Part shown: in pieces, positions 8,019-15,101 of the stretch
How positions within the stretch are numbered: the first letter of the stretch is position 1
Layout of the letters: each line of letters starts with the position of its first letter
Assembly: GCA_038240875.1 (NCBI GenBank)
Contig: JBBRGG010000061.1
Coordinates: forward strand, 1-15,542
Length of the DNA: 15,542 nt
Direction: 5' to 3'
Source: JBBRGG01 sp038240875
Lineage (GTDB): Bacteria > Planctomycetota > Phycisphaerae > Phycisphaerales > UBA1924
Made by a program: the position numbers and the translations under genes
Notes under the pieces: generated by a model
Databases searched by the model: none
Seen by the model: the letters and a program-made list of their open reading frames with translations, nothing else
What the model was told of the DNA's origin: nothing

Positions 8019-8684
8019 ATGCACGGTCCATTGTTCAGCAGCATGCTTGCACAAGGCGGCACCAACCCGATGTCATTGTTGACGGTGGCGGACCCGCCGC
8101 CTTTGGATGGAGCACCGCTCTTTCAGCGGTTGCTCTTTGAGAACCCGCTAGCATTAACGCTGGCATTGTCGGTGCTGGGCGTAGTGCTGTACGTGGTATT
8201 TAACTCCAAGGGCCGGTACAAGCTGGGGCTGTTGCTCGCGGGGGCGTGCATTATTGTTTCGGGCATGACGTGGATTTTTGCCGGGTTGGTCGTAACGAAT
8301 CATGAGAAGATGCGAGAGTCGGTGCGAGAGCTTGTCCGTGGAGTAGCGCAAGCGGACTTGGCCACACTGGAAACGGCCCTTGGACCTGACGCACGCCTGA
8401 CAGGGGTGCCGACGTTGTCAGATCTGGGACGAAGCGACATACTCGCCGTGGTGCGGCAGCAATTGAAACCCGGAGCAACGTTTGAGGTGAAGGATTACGC
8501 CATTTTAGAGGAGCAAACTACGATTGATGGCCCAAATACAGGGCGAGTTCAGGTCAAGGTTCGTGTTATTCCCAAGCAATGGAACTTTCCCAATCTGTCG
8601 TGGTGGTCGATTGGACTTAGAAGTGATGACAATGAACGTTGGAACGTTTATTCGATCAAATTACTAGGAATGAGTGGGAATTGA
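8019..8684 (+). CDS. Membrane protein with two N-terminal helices and a C-terminal soluble domain
   Basis: ATG 8019 is chosen because AAGAGG at 8008-8013 lies 5 nt before it; the frame is open further up to 7887 but reads like non-coding sequence. The product has 221 residues. A short Pro-rich N-terminus is followed by two hydrophobic segments at about 40-60 (PLALTLALSVLGVVLYVVFN) and 65-90 (LGLLLAGACIIVSGMTWIFA). A soluble domain of about 125 residues follows (HEKMRESVRELVRGVAQADL..., ending WNVYSIKLLGMSGN). The helical start and strand-rich, tryptophan-containing end are reminiscent of NTF2-like domains, but I cannot assign a family. It stands alone on its strand, with the MarR gene 122 bp downstream. 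Confidence 0.8.
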   Translation: MHGPLFSSMLAQGGTNPMSLLTVADPPPLDGAPLFQRLLFENPLALTLALSVLGVVLYVVFNSKGRYKLGLLLAGACIIVSGMTWIFAGLVVTNHEKMRESVRELVRGVAQADLATLETALGPDARLTGVPTLSDLGRSDILAVVRQQLKPGATFEVKDYAILEEQTTIDGPNTGRVQVKVRVIPKQWNFPNLSWWSIGLRSDDNERWNVYSIKLLGMSGN

Positions 8685-8701
8685 TTCAATTAATGCCATA
8701 C

Positions 8702-8717
8702 TGTCGTTTATACGACA
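8702..8717. promoter_or_regulatory. Inverted repeat upstream of the MarR gene, candidate operator
   Basis: TGTCGT-TTAT-ACGACA is a perfect 6-bp inverted repeat with a 4-bp centre, about 90 bp before the MarR start. MarR proteins usually bind such palindromes in their own promoter. A possible -10, TTTATA (8707-8712), overlaps it, with a weak TTCAAT 16 bp upstream. There is no T-run after it, so a terminator for the preceding gene is less likely. Confidence 0.4.
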
Positions 8718-8806
8718 ATTACCAAAACAGGTAGGTTCGATAAGGATCCAAATGCGTGCAAGGCTAAGCCTGTTTAGGTATCTGTTCACGATAGCAAAGG
8801 CACCCA

Positions 8807-9409
8807 ATGCATCAGGACCGCCAAGAATCACGATCGTTGTTGGGTGCGGAGAGCAAACTTCACGTTGATACTGAGAGTGTTGGTACGCGGGTTGGCGGAG
8901 TTGAGATTCGCGCCTCGGCGGCATCATCACTTCGAGCCGAGTTGCGCAAGCACGGGCCCTTTGAGTCTGCGGCACAAGAAGCCTTCTTGAACGTGGTGCG
9001 GACGGCTTCGATCCTAGAGCTTCCTATTGAACGCTTGCTGCGCGATCATGGATTGTCGAGTGCGACGTATAATGCGTTGCGGATTTTGCGCGGTGCGGGA
9101 GAGACAGGTCGGGTTTGCCATGAGATTGGGACGCATCTGGTGGCGGGCGTGCCAGACGTGACGCGGCTGATTGATCGCTTGGAGAAGCAGGGTCTGGTGG
9201 AGCGCAAGCGTCGCGATTCGGATCGCAGGCTTGTCCGGGTGATGATTACGCAAACGGGCCTGAATCTTTTAGTCAAACTAGATGAGCCGATGCGCGCGGA
9301 GCACTTAAAGCAGCTTTCGCACATGAGCGATCACGAGCTTGCGGAGCTGTCGAAGTTGTTGGCGCGGGCGCGGGAGCCTTATATCAACTTGCCTTTGTCT
9401 GGCGATTAA
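8807..9409 (+). CDS. MarR-family transcriptional regulator
   Basis: A 200-residue winged-helix regulator, longer than the usual 140-160 because of a roughly 45-residue N-terminal extension with no visible domain. The MarR core begins near residue 60 (AFLNVVRTASILE). It contains the DNA-binding helix-turn-helix (CHEIGTHLVAGVPDVTRLID, about 103-122), the next helix LEKQGLVERK, and the wing RDSDRRLVRVMIT with the conserved Asp-Arg pair. It ends in a dimerisation helix (MSDHELAELSKLLARARE). Such proteins are normally repressors released by small phenolic or oxidising ligands; the ligand here is unknown. ATG 8807 has a modest AAAGG 6 nt upstream. Likely targets are itself and neighbours. Confidence 0.9.
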   Translation: MHQDRQESRSLLGAESKLHVDTESVGTRVGGVEIRASAASSLRAELRKHGPFESAAQEAFLNVVRTASILELPIERLLRDHGLSSATYNALRILRGAGETGRVCHEIGTHLVAGVPDVTRLIDRLEKQGLVERKRRDSDRRLVRVMITQTGLNLLVKLDEPMRAEHLKQLSHMSDHELAELSKLLARAREPYINLPLSGD

Positions 9410-9458
9410 ACTTTGTTGAAAGTTTGAGCGCGACCACTCGCTAGGTAAGCCTGTCGCG

Positions 9459-9581
9459 ATGTCGCAAGCCGAAACAAAGCCCGCGACGGAAACGCCTGGG
9501 AAGCCTGATCGCGATACCTTCGAGCTGTTTGAGGCGTGGGTTGCGAAAGCTTCGACGCGCTGGGTGCGCGAGAAGGTGTAA
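9459..9581 (+). CDS. Small 40-residue protein, unrecognised
   Basis: ATG 9459 to TAA 9581 encodes 40 residues starting MSQAETKPATETPGKPDRD, then FELFEAWVAKASTRWVREKV. The composition is protein-like: a disordered acidic/Pro N-terminus followed by an amphipathic helix with aromatic positions. It lies 49 bp after the MarR gene on the same strand and could share its transcript. A weak AGGTAAG lies about 12 nt upstream of the ATG. I do not recognise a family, and a chance frame is possible. Confidence 0.45.
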   Translation: MSQAETKPATETPGKPDRDTFELFEAWVAKASTRWVREKV

Positions 9582-9679
9582 GACGAATTCGCAATGAAAA
9601 ACATTTGAAATAATGGAGAGAACGTAGAGCGCGCAGCACTTCTTGCAGAGAGTGATTACCCAAGGCGAAGCAAAGCCAG

Positions 9680-9704
9680 CATCAGGATTGAGACGATCCT
9701 GATG
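9680..9704. terminator. Hairpin between convergent genes, possible bidirectional terminator
   Basis: CATCAGGAT-TGAGACG-ATCCTGATG forms a perfect 9-bp stem with a 7-nt loop. It sits between the plus-strand MarR/small ORF unit and the 3' end of the minus-strand dehydratase gene, where a two-way terminator is expected. There is no clear U-tract on either side, which lowers confidence. Confidence 0.45.
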
Positions 9705-9790
9705 GCACGTGAAAGCAAAGACACGGCGAAGACATTCTCTTGGAGAGAGAGAGTACTAAAGGCACGCCTGAGTTTCAGTAACGATTCGAT

Positions 9791-10111
9791 TTAGATATCG
9801 GTAGCGATAGCGTCGGAGGCTTTCGCCAGCGCGAAATCCTTCTGGGTTATGCCATTGGCGTCGTGCGTCGAGAGGGTCATGGTGACGCGGCTGTATCGGA
9901 TGAGCATGTCGGGGTGGTGCTGCACGCGCTCAGCTTCGACGGCGACTGCGTTAACGAAACGTATCGACACGAGAAAGTCTTTGAAGACGTAGGTTCGCTG
10001 GATAGTGTCGGCGACGTGCGACCACTCTGGAAGCGCTCTGAGTGCGGCCTCGATCTGGTCGTCGCTCAACTTGGTGAGAGAAGAAGCTGGAGTGGTTTTG
10101 GGCTTAGCCAT
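9791..10111 (-). CDS. phhB: Pterin-4-alpha-carbinolamine dehydratase
   Basis: The enzyme dehydrates 4a-hydroxytetrahydropterin, usually recycling the cofactor of aromatic amino acid hydroxylases; many bacteria carry it with no hydroxylase nearby, as here. The 106 residues from ATG 10111 (MAKPKTTPASSLTKLSDDQI) match the family length. Diagnostic motifs are LPEWSHVADTIQRTYVFKDF, then FVNAVAVEAERVQHHPDM with the catalytic His pair, and the final strand VTMTLSTHDANGITQKDFALA. A longer frame up to 10357 exists but only overlaps the synthase gene antisense and is rejected. It is 91 bp downstream of the FabF-type gene on the same strand and is probably co-transcribed. It is a soluble cytoplasmic protein. 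Confidence 0.9.
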   Translation of the reverse strand: MAKPKTTPASSLTKLSDDQIEAALRALPEWSHVADTIQRTYVFKDFLVSIRFVNAVAVEAERVQHHPDMLIRYSRVTMTLSTHDANGITQKDFALAKASDAIATDI

Positions 10112-10202
10112 AAGAGGTTCTCGTTGGTGAAGGATGGAATTGCGAAGCGAAATTCGGAGAGGGCCAACTGGTAGCCAGCGAAGACCGCAGCGGGAAACAG
10201 AA

Positions 10203-11528
10203 TCATGCGGGGCGATAGCGTCGGATGCAGAGGGTGTCGTTCTGGCCACCAAAGCCGAAGGAATTAGAGAGGCATGTGTCGATGCCGCCCAAGGGGTTGA
10301 GGTCGCGTGCGACGTTTGGGACGTAATCAAGGTCGCACTCGGGGTCGGGCGAAGCAAGGTTCATTGTTGGCGGGACAAAGCCGGTTTTGATGGCTTGTAC
10401 GCACGTGATGAGTTCGACGGCGCCAGCGGCCTGAATCAAGTGGCCAAGCATGCTCTTGACGCTGCTGAAAGGGATGCGGCGCGCGAGAGGGCCAAAGAGA
10501 CCTTTGACGGCGGCGGTTTCGATGCGGTCGTTTTCTTTGGTGCCGGTGCCGTGGGCGGAAATGTAGTGGATTGCGGGGCGGCCTTCGGGGCTGACATCAC
10601 GTGGCGAGATACTCGCTTGTTCACAGGCTTTTTTCATGGCGAGCTGAGCGCCCCGGCCTTCGGGCTGGATATCGGTGATTCGGAAAGCATCGGCGGAGGA
10701 ACCAAAGCCAGCGACGAGCGCGATGGGGGTTGCGCCGCGGCGAAGGGCGTGCTCTTCTTCTTCGAGAACGAGGATGCCTGCGCCTTCGCCCATAACGAAG
10801 CCTTCGCGGGTTGAGTCAAAGGGGCGGGCGGCGGTGGTGGGCGTGTCGCGACGGGTGGACATGGCGGTGAGGCGGATGAAACCGGTCATGCCCAAAGGGT
10901 GGATCATGCTGTGGCTGCCGCCAGCGAACATGAGGTCGGCGTCGCCACGGCGGATGATCTCAAAGGCTTCGCCGACGGCTTGGGTGCTGGCGGCGCAGGC
11001 GGTCATGCAGTTGAAAGCCGGGCCTTGGCACTGGAAGCGAGTGGCAAGGTGAGCGAGGGGAATGTTGGGCTCTTGCTCGAGCTCGCCACGGACGGTCATA
11101 CAGGCGAGAGCTTCCTTTGCCCAGGCAACGTCGTCAATTGAGCCATCGCGCCAAGAGGCGATGTTGACGCGGACAAAGTTGTCGAAATCGAGGGAGCCTT
11201 CGCCCGCGCCTAAGTATGCGCCCATGCGCGAGCCGTTAAACTGTGCGAATCGATCAAGGCCGGCTTGCTGCCAGGCTTTGGTTGCGGCGGCGATTGCAAA
11301 CTGAGTGTTGAGCCCGGCGCCGTCGTGCAACTGTGGGTTCTTCGCATGATCTGCGAGAGAAAAACCCTTGACTTCTGCGGCGAAATTGGTAGAAGACGTC
11401 GAAGCGTCGTAGCGTGTGACAGGGCCGATGGCGCTGTCGCCACGAAGCAGGCTTGCCCAGACGGCGTCGATGTCGCACCCCAGCGGCGTGACCAGGCCCA
11501 TCCCCGTGATGACGACGCGACGACTCAT
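10203..11528 (-). CDS. fabF: 3-oxoacyl-ACP synthase II (FabF-type ketoacyl synthase)
   Basis: The enzyme performs decarboxylative Claisen condensation of malonyl-ACP with an acyl chain in fatty acid or polyketide synthesis. It has 441 residues from ATG 11528, where AGGA lies 5 nt upstream (frames from 11534 or 11573 are weaker). The thiolase fold is complete: RRVVITGMGLVTPLG at the N-terminus, nucleophile Cys178 in NCMTACAASTQAVGEA, PFDSTREGFVMGEGAG, His326 in ISAHGTGTKENDR, Lys358 and His363 in SSVKSMLGHLIQAAGAVE, and the C-terminal SFGFGGQNDTL. All catalytic residues are present. No acyl carrier protein gene lies in the window, and it shares the strand with a degenerate homologue upstream, so a dedicated lipid or polyene role is as possible as housekeeping FabF. 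Confidence 0.92.
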   Translation of the reverse strand: MSRRVVITGMGLVTPLGCDIDAVWASLLRGDSAIGPVTRYDASTSSTNFAAEVKGFSLADHAKNPQLHDGAGLNTQFAIAAATKAWQQAGLDRFAQFNGSRMGAYLGAGEGSLDFDNFVRVNIASWRDGSIDDVAWAKEALACMTVRGELEQEPNIPLAHLATRFQCQGPAFNCMTACAASTQAVGEAFEIIRRGDADLMFAGGSHSMIHPLGMTGFIRLTAMSTRRDTPTTAARPFDSTREGFVMGEGAGILVLEEEEHALRRGATPIALVAGFGSSADAFRITDIQPEGRGAQLAMKKACEQASISPRDVSPEGRPAIHYISAHGTGTKENDRIETAAVKGLFGPLARRIPFSSVKSMLGHLIQAAGAVELITCVQAIKTGFVPPTMNLASPDPECDLDYVPNVARDLNPLGGIDTCLSNSFGFGGQNDTLCIRRYRPA

Positions 11529-11582
11529 GTACATCCTGTGTGCGGGTGTGAATGCGGAAGCGCAACTGACCAAGAAAGGCCG

Positions 11583-11607
11583 ACGCGAGCCCGGGTAAGG
11601 CTCGCGT
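11583..11607 (-). terminator. Intrinsic terminator after the GxxExxY-family gene
   Basis: ACGCGAGCC-TTACCCG-GGCTCGCGT (minus strand) forms a 9-bp GC-rich stem with a 7-nt loop, followed by a short pyrimidine-rich CCTTTCTT. It begins 22 bp past the stop codon at 11629 and before the FabF-type gene, so it would separate or attenuate transcription between them. Confidence 0.55.
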
Positions 11608-11628
11608 GGCGAGGGCGTGTTCGGTTAA

Positions 11629-12348
11629 TTACTGGGCGTCGTAGTCGTGAACCTGAGCGCCTTCTTCGTCGGCGTGTTCGCCGCTGATTCCACGCTCGGC
11701 GTTAATCTTTTCGATGTTGAGGACGCGGACGAGGCCGTCTTTGAGACGACGCTCGGCGAAGTTGATGATGAGCCCTAGGTCGAGGTTAGCGGCTTTGAGC
11801 TGGCCCCGAAGTGCGAGGCGTTCAAGGGTGCCGATTTCGCCTGGGCGGGCGAGGATTTCGACAAGAAACTTATTGTCGATGTAGAGGTCGGAAGCGACTT
11901 CGCCAACCTTTTTGTCGTGGTACTTGACCTCGAAGGTTTGGCCGATGCCGAAGCCCAAGCCTTGGCCATCGAGCTCGGCGCGAAGGGCGTTGCGATAAAC
12001 CGAGGCATCAAAGCCGGGTCCTAAGGCCTTGTGAACTTCGATGGCTGCACCGATGACTTTGCGGCTGGACTCGGTGAGTTCGGGGGGAAGTTCGGAGAGG
12101 GGGATGCCGCGTCGCTCGCGGTAATCGCCACCACGCCCGCCGCCCCCACCACCACCGCCACCGCCACGACTATCACCGCGACCGCCGCCACGGTTGTCGC
12201 CTCGATTGTCATATCCGCCGCGGTTGCCGCCGCCGCCACCGCCACCACCACCACCACTATTACCACTATTACCACCGCCGCCACGATTGTCGTAGCCGCC
12301 ACGGTTTCCGCCACCGCCATATTCACCACGGTTGCCGTATTCGCTCAC
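11629..12348 (-). CDS. GxxExxY-family (PDDEXK-like) protein with Gly/Arg-rich N-terminal tail
   Basis: GTG 12348 has AGGAG 8 nt upstream. The product has 239 residues. Residues 1-80 are low complexity: G-rich with RGG, NRGGYDNRG twice and two runs of ten Gly. Residues 85-215 match the GxxExxY family of the PD-(D/E)XK nuclease superfamily (SSRKVIGAAIEVHKALGPGF, ASDLYIDNKFLVEI, LGLIINFAERRLKDGLVRVL). The active site looks damaged: the signature Glu of GxxExxY is Ala115 (GFDASVY), and the E-x-K that follows the Asp is E164-I-L, so the catalytic Lys is gone. An acidic tail (EHADEEG) ends it. RGG tails commonly bind RNA or drive condensates. Binding without cleavage is the natural inference. It lies between two ketoacyl synthase genes. 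Confidence 0.85.
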   Translation of the reverse strand: MSEYGNRGEYGGGGNRGGYDNRGGGGNSGNSGGGGGGGGGGNRGGYDNRGDNRGGGRGDSRGGGGGGGGGGRGGDYRERRGIPLSELPPELTESSRKVIGAAIEVHKALGPGFDASVYRNALRAELDGQGLGFGIGQTFEVKYHDKKVGEVASDLYIDNKFLVEILARPGEIGTLERLALRGQLKAANLDLGLIINFAERRLKDGLVRVLNIEKINAERGISGEHADEEGAQVHDYDAQ

Positions 12349-12602
12349 TTTGAGGACTCCTGATCAAGACAAGTAGGGGAAGGAGGTTGTGCACACCATT
12401 GGACCGTCGCTCTTCCCAACGCTGCGGTGGTGTGTGTTGCAGGACTTTATCTCGCTCGACGCGGGCGAGAAGAATGATTGGGCGTAAAGGATCGGATGAC
12501 TTAAGGAGAAAGCGGGTTGTTGAAACTGAGAATGGTTTATGCGGATGCAGGATTGTGGTGAGGCAAGATGTGGCTTTGATCGGTGCAGGGCGAAGTTGAG
12601 GA
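12349..12602. other. 254-bp intergenic region upstream of the RGG-tailed gene
   Basis: This lies between two minus-strand genes and is long enough for a promoter and leader. No convincing -35/-10 pair or structured RNA is visible. The Shine-Dalgarno of the next gene is part of a small near-palindrome (TGAGGACTCCTGA, 12351-12363) that could hide it. Confidence 0.35.
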
Positions 12603-14036
12603 TCAAGAAGCACGAAGAACAATTGCGGCGTTTTGTCCGCCTTGTGAGGTGGAGCAAACTAAGGCGGCACGCAGGCGTGCCGACGATTTGGTTGGTCGCG
12701 GTGAGCGATTGAGAGGCGGGCCTTTGAATGTAGACGCGTTATTTTCAGGCCAGAATTGCGGAAGTACGGGCAAGGTTTGATCGCGCAAGCAACGTGCGGC
12801 TACGGCTATTTGCAGCCCGCCATTGGACGCGGAGCAATCGCCGATGAAAGGCACCAAAGGCATCAAGGCGGCGCGACCGGCGGCATCCCCGAGAGATTGG
12901 TGCAGTGCCAACGCCTCGCCCATATCAAGCGCGAGATCGCAGCAGCCTTGCGGGATGATGAGGTCTATTTCATCTGGAGTGATGCCTGCGGTTTTTTTTG
13001 CATCGGCGAGTGCGGCGGCGATGGCTTGGGCGAGCCCGCGATTTACACTTGGAAAGTCGTTGCGAAGAGGGGGGATACAGGGCGCGGGTGATTGCGAAGC
13101 ACCAAAGCCGACGAGGCTGGCGTATGGCTTTGCGCCGCGTTTGGCAGCGGTGGATGATGATTCGATGATGACGAGCCCGCCAGCTTCGCCTGGGATGGAG
13201 CCTGAGCTTGCGCTGGAGAAGGGCACGATGGGCCATTGACCAGGCGCGATTTCATGGATGCGTGCCAAACGGCCCGCAAGGGTCATGCGAAGCAGGCCCA
13301 TAAGGTTCAGTTTGCTTTCGGCGCCACCAGAGAAGCACGCGTCGGCGTCGCCTCGTTCGATGACGCGCATCGATTCGCCGATAGAAAGCAGGCCACTGGC
13401 TTCAGCGCAGGTGATGGTGTTGGATGGGCCTTCGGCGCCGTGGATGATGGTTACATGACAGGCGAGCATGTTGGGCAGGTATTTGAGCATCCACAATGGC
13501 TGGAGATTTCCCATGCCGCCGCGGGCGGGAGATTGAGAATCATTGCTCGCGGGGATGGTGCCCCAGGCTTTGAGATCAAAGGCGCCTTTGGTTGTGGAAG
13601 TGACGAGCGCGCTGGTGAGCTCGAGGGTTTCGGCGGCGATTAAACCGGCACCGATTTGGCACCCAAGGCGATCGGGGGAGTAGGTCGGGGTGAAGGTAGC
13701 AGAAGCCGAATCATCGGCGGTGCCACGCGTGAGGAGCTTTGCGTCTAGAGCGGCGAGTTTGGCCGCGACGACGGCGAGTTCGGTATCGCGTGCCATGACC
13801 TTGACGGCTTTGCGATAACTCTTTGGCACGTGGTCCTTGGCGGAGAAGTCTTGGACTTCGCCACCGACGCGACAACCAAACCCGTCGGGGTTGAATCGGG
13901 CGATGCGAGCGATGCCATGGACGCCTAGGCACATCGCGTCCCAGAGAGAGTCAAAGCCGATGCCCAAGGACGTGACGACGCCGATGCCTGTTATCACGCT
14001 ATGTCGATTAGTGAAGTGTTGGAAGGTGTGATCCAA
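12603..14036 (-). CDS. Ketoacyl-synthase-like protein lacking both active-site histidines
   Basis: The 477-residue thiolase-fold protein is homologous to FabF. N-terminal SVITGIGVVTSLGIGFDSLW, the nucleophile Cys210 in NTITCAEASGLLSIGESM, PFSSASSGSIPGEAGGLV and the C-terminal STSQGGQNAAIVL align with the family. However, the HGTGT segment reads PQGCCDLALD (362-371) and the K-x4-GH segment reads PFIGDCSASNG (396-406), so both His and the Lys are missing. It should not condense normally. Analogous degenerate subunits (chain-length factors) pair with an active synthase, and the active partner here could be the FabF-type protein two genes downstream. Chain-length factors usually lose the Cys and keep no need for it, so this case differs. 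Start TTG 14036 follows an in-frame TAG closely; GTG 13997 is an alternative. Confidence 0.85.
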   Translation of the reverse strand: MDHTFQHFTNRHSVITGIGVVTSLGIGFDSLWDAMCLGVHGIARIARFNPDGFGCRVGGEVQDFSAKDHVPKSYRKAVKVMARDTELAVVAAKLAALDAKLLTRGTADDSASATFTPTYSPDRLGCQIGAGLIAAETLELTSALVTSTTKGAFDLKAWGTIPASNDSQSPARGGMGNLQPLWMLKYLPNMLACHVTIIHGAEGPSNTITCAEASGLLSIGESMRVIERGDADACFSGGAESKLNLMGLLRMTLAGRLARIHEIAPGQWPIVPFSSASSGSIPGEAGGLVIIESSSTAAKRGAKPYASLVGFGASQSPAPCIPPLRNDFPSVNRGLAQAIAAALADAKKTAGITPDEIDLIIPQGCCDLALDMGEALALHQSLGDAAGRAALMPLVPFIGDCSASNGGLQIAVAARCLRDQTLPVLPQFWPENNASTFKGPPLNRSPRPTKSSARLRAALVCSTSQGGQNAAIVLRAS

Positions 14037-14610
14037 GGCGTGGTCCAGTGAGGGCTAGGGGAAATGGGTCGCGTAGGTGAATGGACGAAGGATGCGGTCG
14101 AGATGATAGGGTGATAGGGTGATGATGGCGGGCAGGGGGCGCTTGATGAGGGTCTGCCGACAAACCGCGCGTTGCACGTATGCGAAGCTGGACGGTACGC
14201 GCTAGAAACACCAGAAGCATTGTTTTGAAGGAGACTGTGATGCCGCGAAATCCGATAGATTCAAAGATCTGAGGCTGGAGACAATGCGTGGGGTTCGTTA
14301 AAAGTTGGGTGCGGATACGCGGAAGTTGGGGATGAGTTGAGGTACGTTATCTGGGCAAGTAGCGCTAAAGCTGCGCATAGCGCGCTCGTATGTTGATCTT
14401 CGTGCGCTCGGGCTTGCGCAATGTGAACGATGGTGGGTGTGTCCACCGATAAGTAGTATTCGTTGCGAGCCGTCGGAGATGGCCCAGGTTTCACAAGGCT
14501 CGTCGCCACGCGGCTAAAAGTAGCGTGAAGCGGGTAGTGCGGTTTGTGCCCTTTGGCTTTAACTGTTGAAGGCAACAGGAGGCGAGGGGGGTTTCTGGAG
14601 CAGGGTCAGC
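14037..14610. other. 574-bp divergent intergenic region
   Basis: This region separates the minus-strand synthase operon from the plus-strand genes and must hold both promoters. I found an 8-bp direct repeat GATAGGGT at 14105-14120 and a ten-codon ORF (ATG 14240 to TGA 14272, MPRNPIDSKI) with a strong GAAGGAG 6 nt upstream of its ATG. Open frames on either strand show no recognisable protein. No tRNA or clear promoter was seen. Confidence 0.45.
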
Positions 14611-15057
14611 ATGGATCCGATACGGGCTAATTCCATTCTTGCCAACGCCACACTTGCGGGGTCGGGGGTGTACTCGTTCGCCGCTGCGCAGCGTGCGTAT
14701 GGGTCACCTTCTCGTCTGGAAGTCACGCCGCCTAGCCCTGCTGCGAATGCAAATGCTGCCGGCGGGCTAAAAGAAGTAGCTCGGGCATTTCCTCGGGATG
14801 TGATCGCACTCGAGTCTAAAGCTCAAGCCGCAGCCTCGGCTGGTGCGACCGCGACAGCTCAGGTTCAGAGCAGCAATACCCAAACCGCTCCCGCGACACG
14901 GCTTGTTGCGGCAGGAGTGCCCGGCCGCGTTGACTTTTCGCAACCAAAGCCCAAGTCGGACGTTTCGGGCGCTTTGCCATTCTACCGTAACCCATCGGAA
15001 CGAAACACCGTGGCGACGCAGGTAGCGTTGGGCCGCGGGCTGGATGTTACGGGTTGA
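14611..15057 (+). CDS. Hypothetical 148-residue Ala-rich protein
   Basis: ATG 14611 has GGAG ten nt upstream; an earlier TTG at 14566 is less likely. The protein is Ala/Ser/Thr/Pro-rich. It starts MDPIRANSILANATLAGSGV, has a low-complexity middle (about 45-100), and ends in what looks like a conserved block: LVAAGVPGRVDFS followed by LPFYRNPSERNTVATQVALG and RGLDVTG. No signal peptide or membrane helix is obvious. The layout, with variable middle and conserved ends, suggests a structural or adaptor protein. I do not recognise the family. Its stop overlaps a short ORF leading into the acyltransferase gene. Confidence 0.7.
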   Translation: MDPIRANSILANATLAGSGVYSFAAAQRAYGSPSRLEVTPPSPAANANAAGGLKEVARAFPRDVIALESKAQAAASAGATATAQVQSSNTQTAPATRLVAAGVPGRVDFSQPKPKSDVSGALPFYRNPSERNTVATQVALGRGLDVTG

Positions 15058-15101
15058 TGGAAGCAAGCATGGTGAGTAGGCGAATCCGCCGCTCCGCATG
15101 A
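15057..15101 (+). other. 14-codon bridging ORF overlapping both neighbours
   Basis: ATG 15057 overlaps the preceding stop as TGATG, and its own TGA (15099-15101) overlaps the acyltransferase ATG as ATGA. It would encode MEASMVSRRIRRSA. It may serve only to carry ribosomes to the next start, which has no Shine-Dalgarno of its own. Confidence 0.3.

Noticed and set aside
10112..10357. N-terminal extension of the dehydratase
   Set aside because: Runs partly over the synthase gene (same strand, other frame) and the family starts at MAKPK; 106 residues is the normal length.
11629..12348. Active GxxExxY nuclease or defence protein
   Set aside because: Signature Glu and catalytic Lys are both replaced, and no defence genes are nearby.
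12021..12363. Long Ala/Val/Thr-rich ORFs on both strands
   Set aside because: They are shadow frames of the Gly-codon repeats in the RGG-tailed gene.
14415..14455. Sigma-28-like promoter (TGAA ... ACCGATAA)
   Set aside because: Spacing between the two parts is 17 instead of about 15 and the -35 is weak.
14261..14575. 104-residue minus-strand ORF in the divergent gap
   Set aside because: Ser/Thr/Pro/His-rich composition typical of chance frames; no domain recognised.
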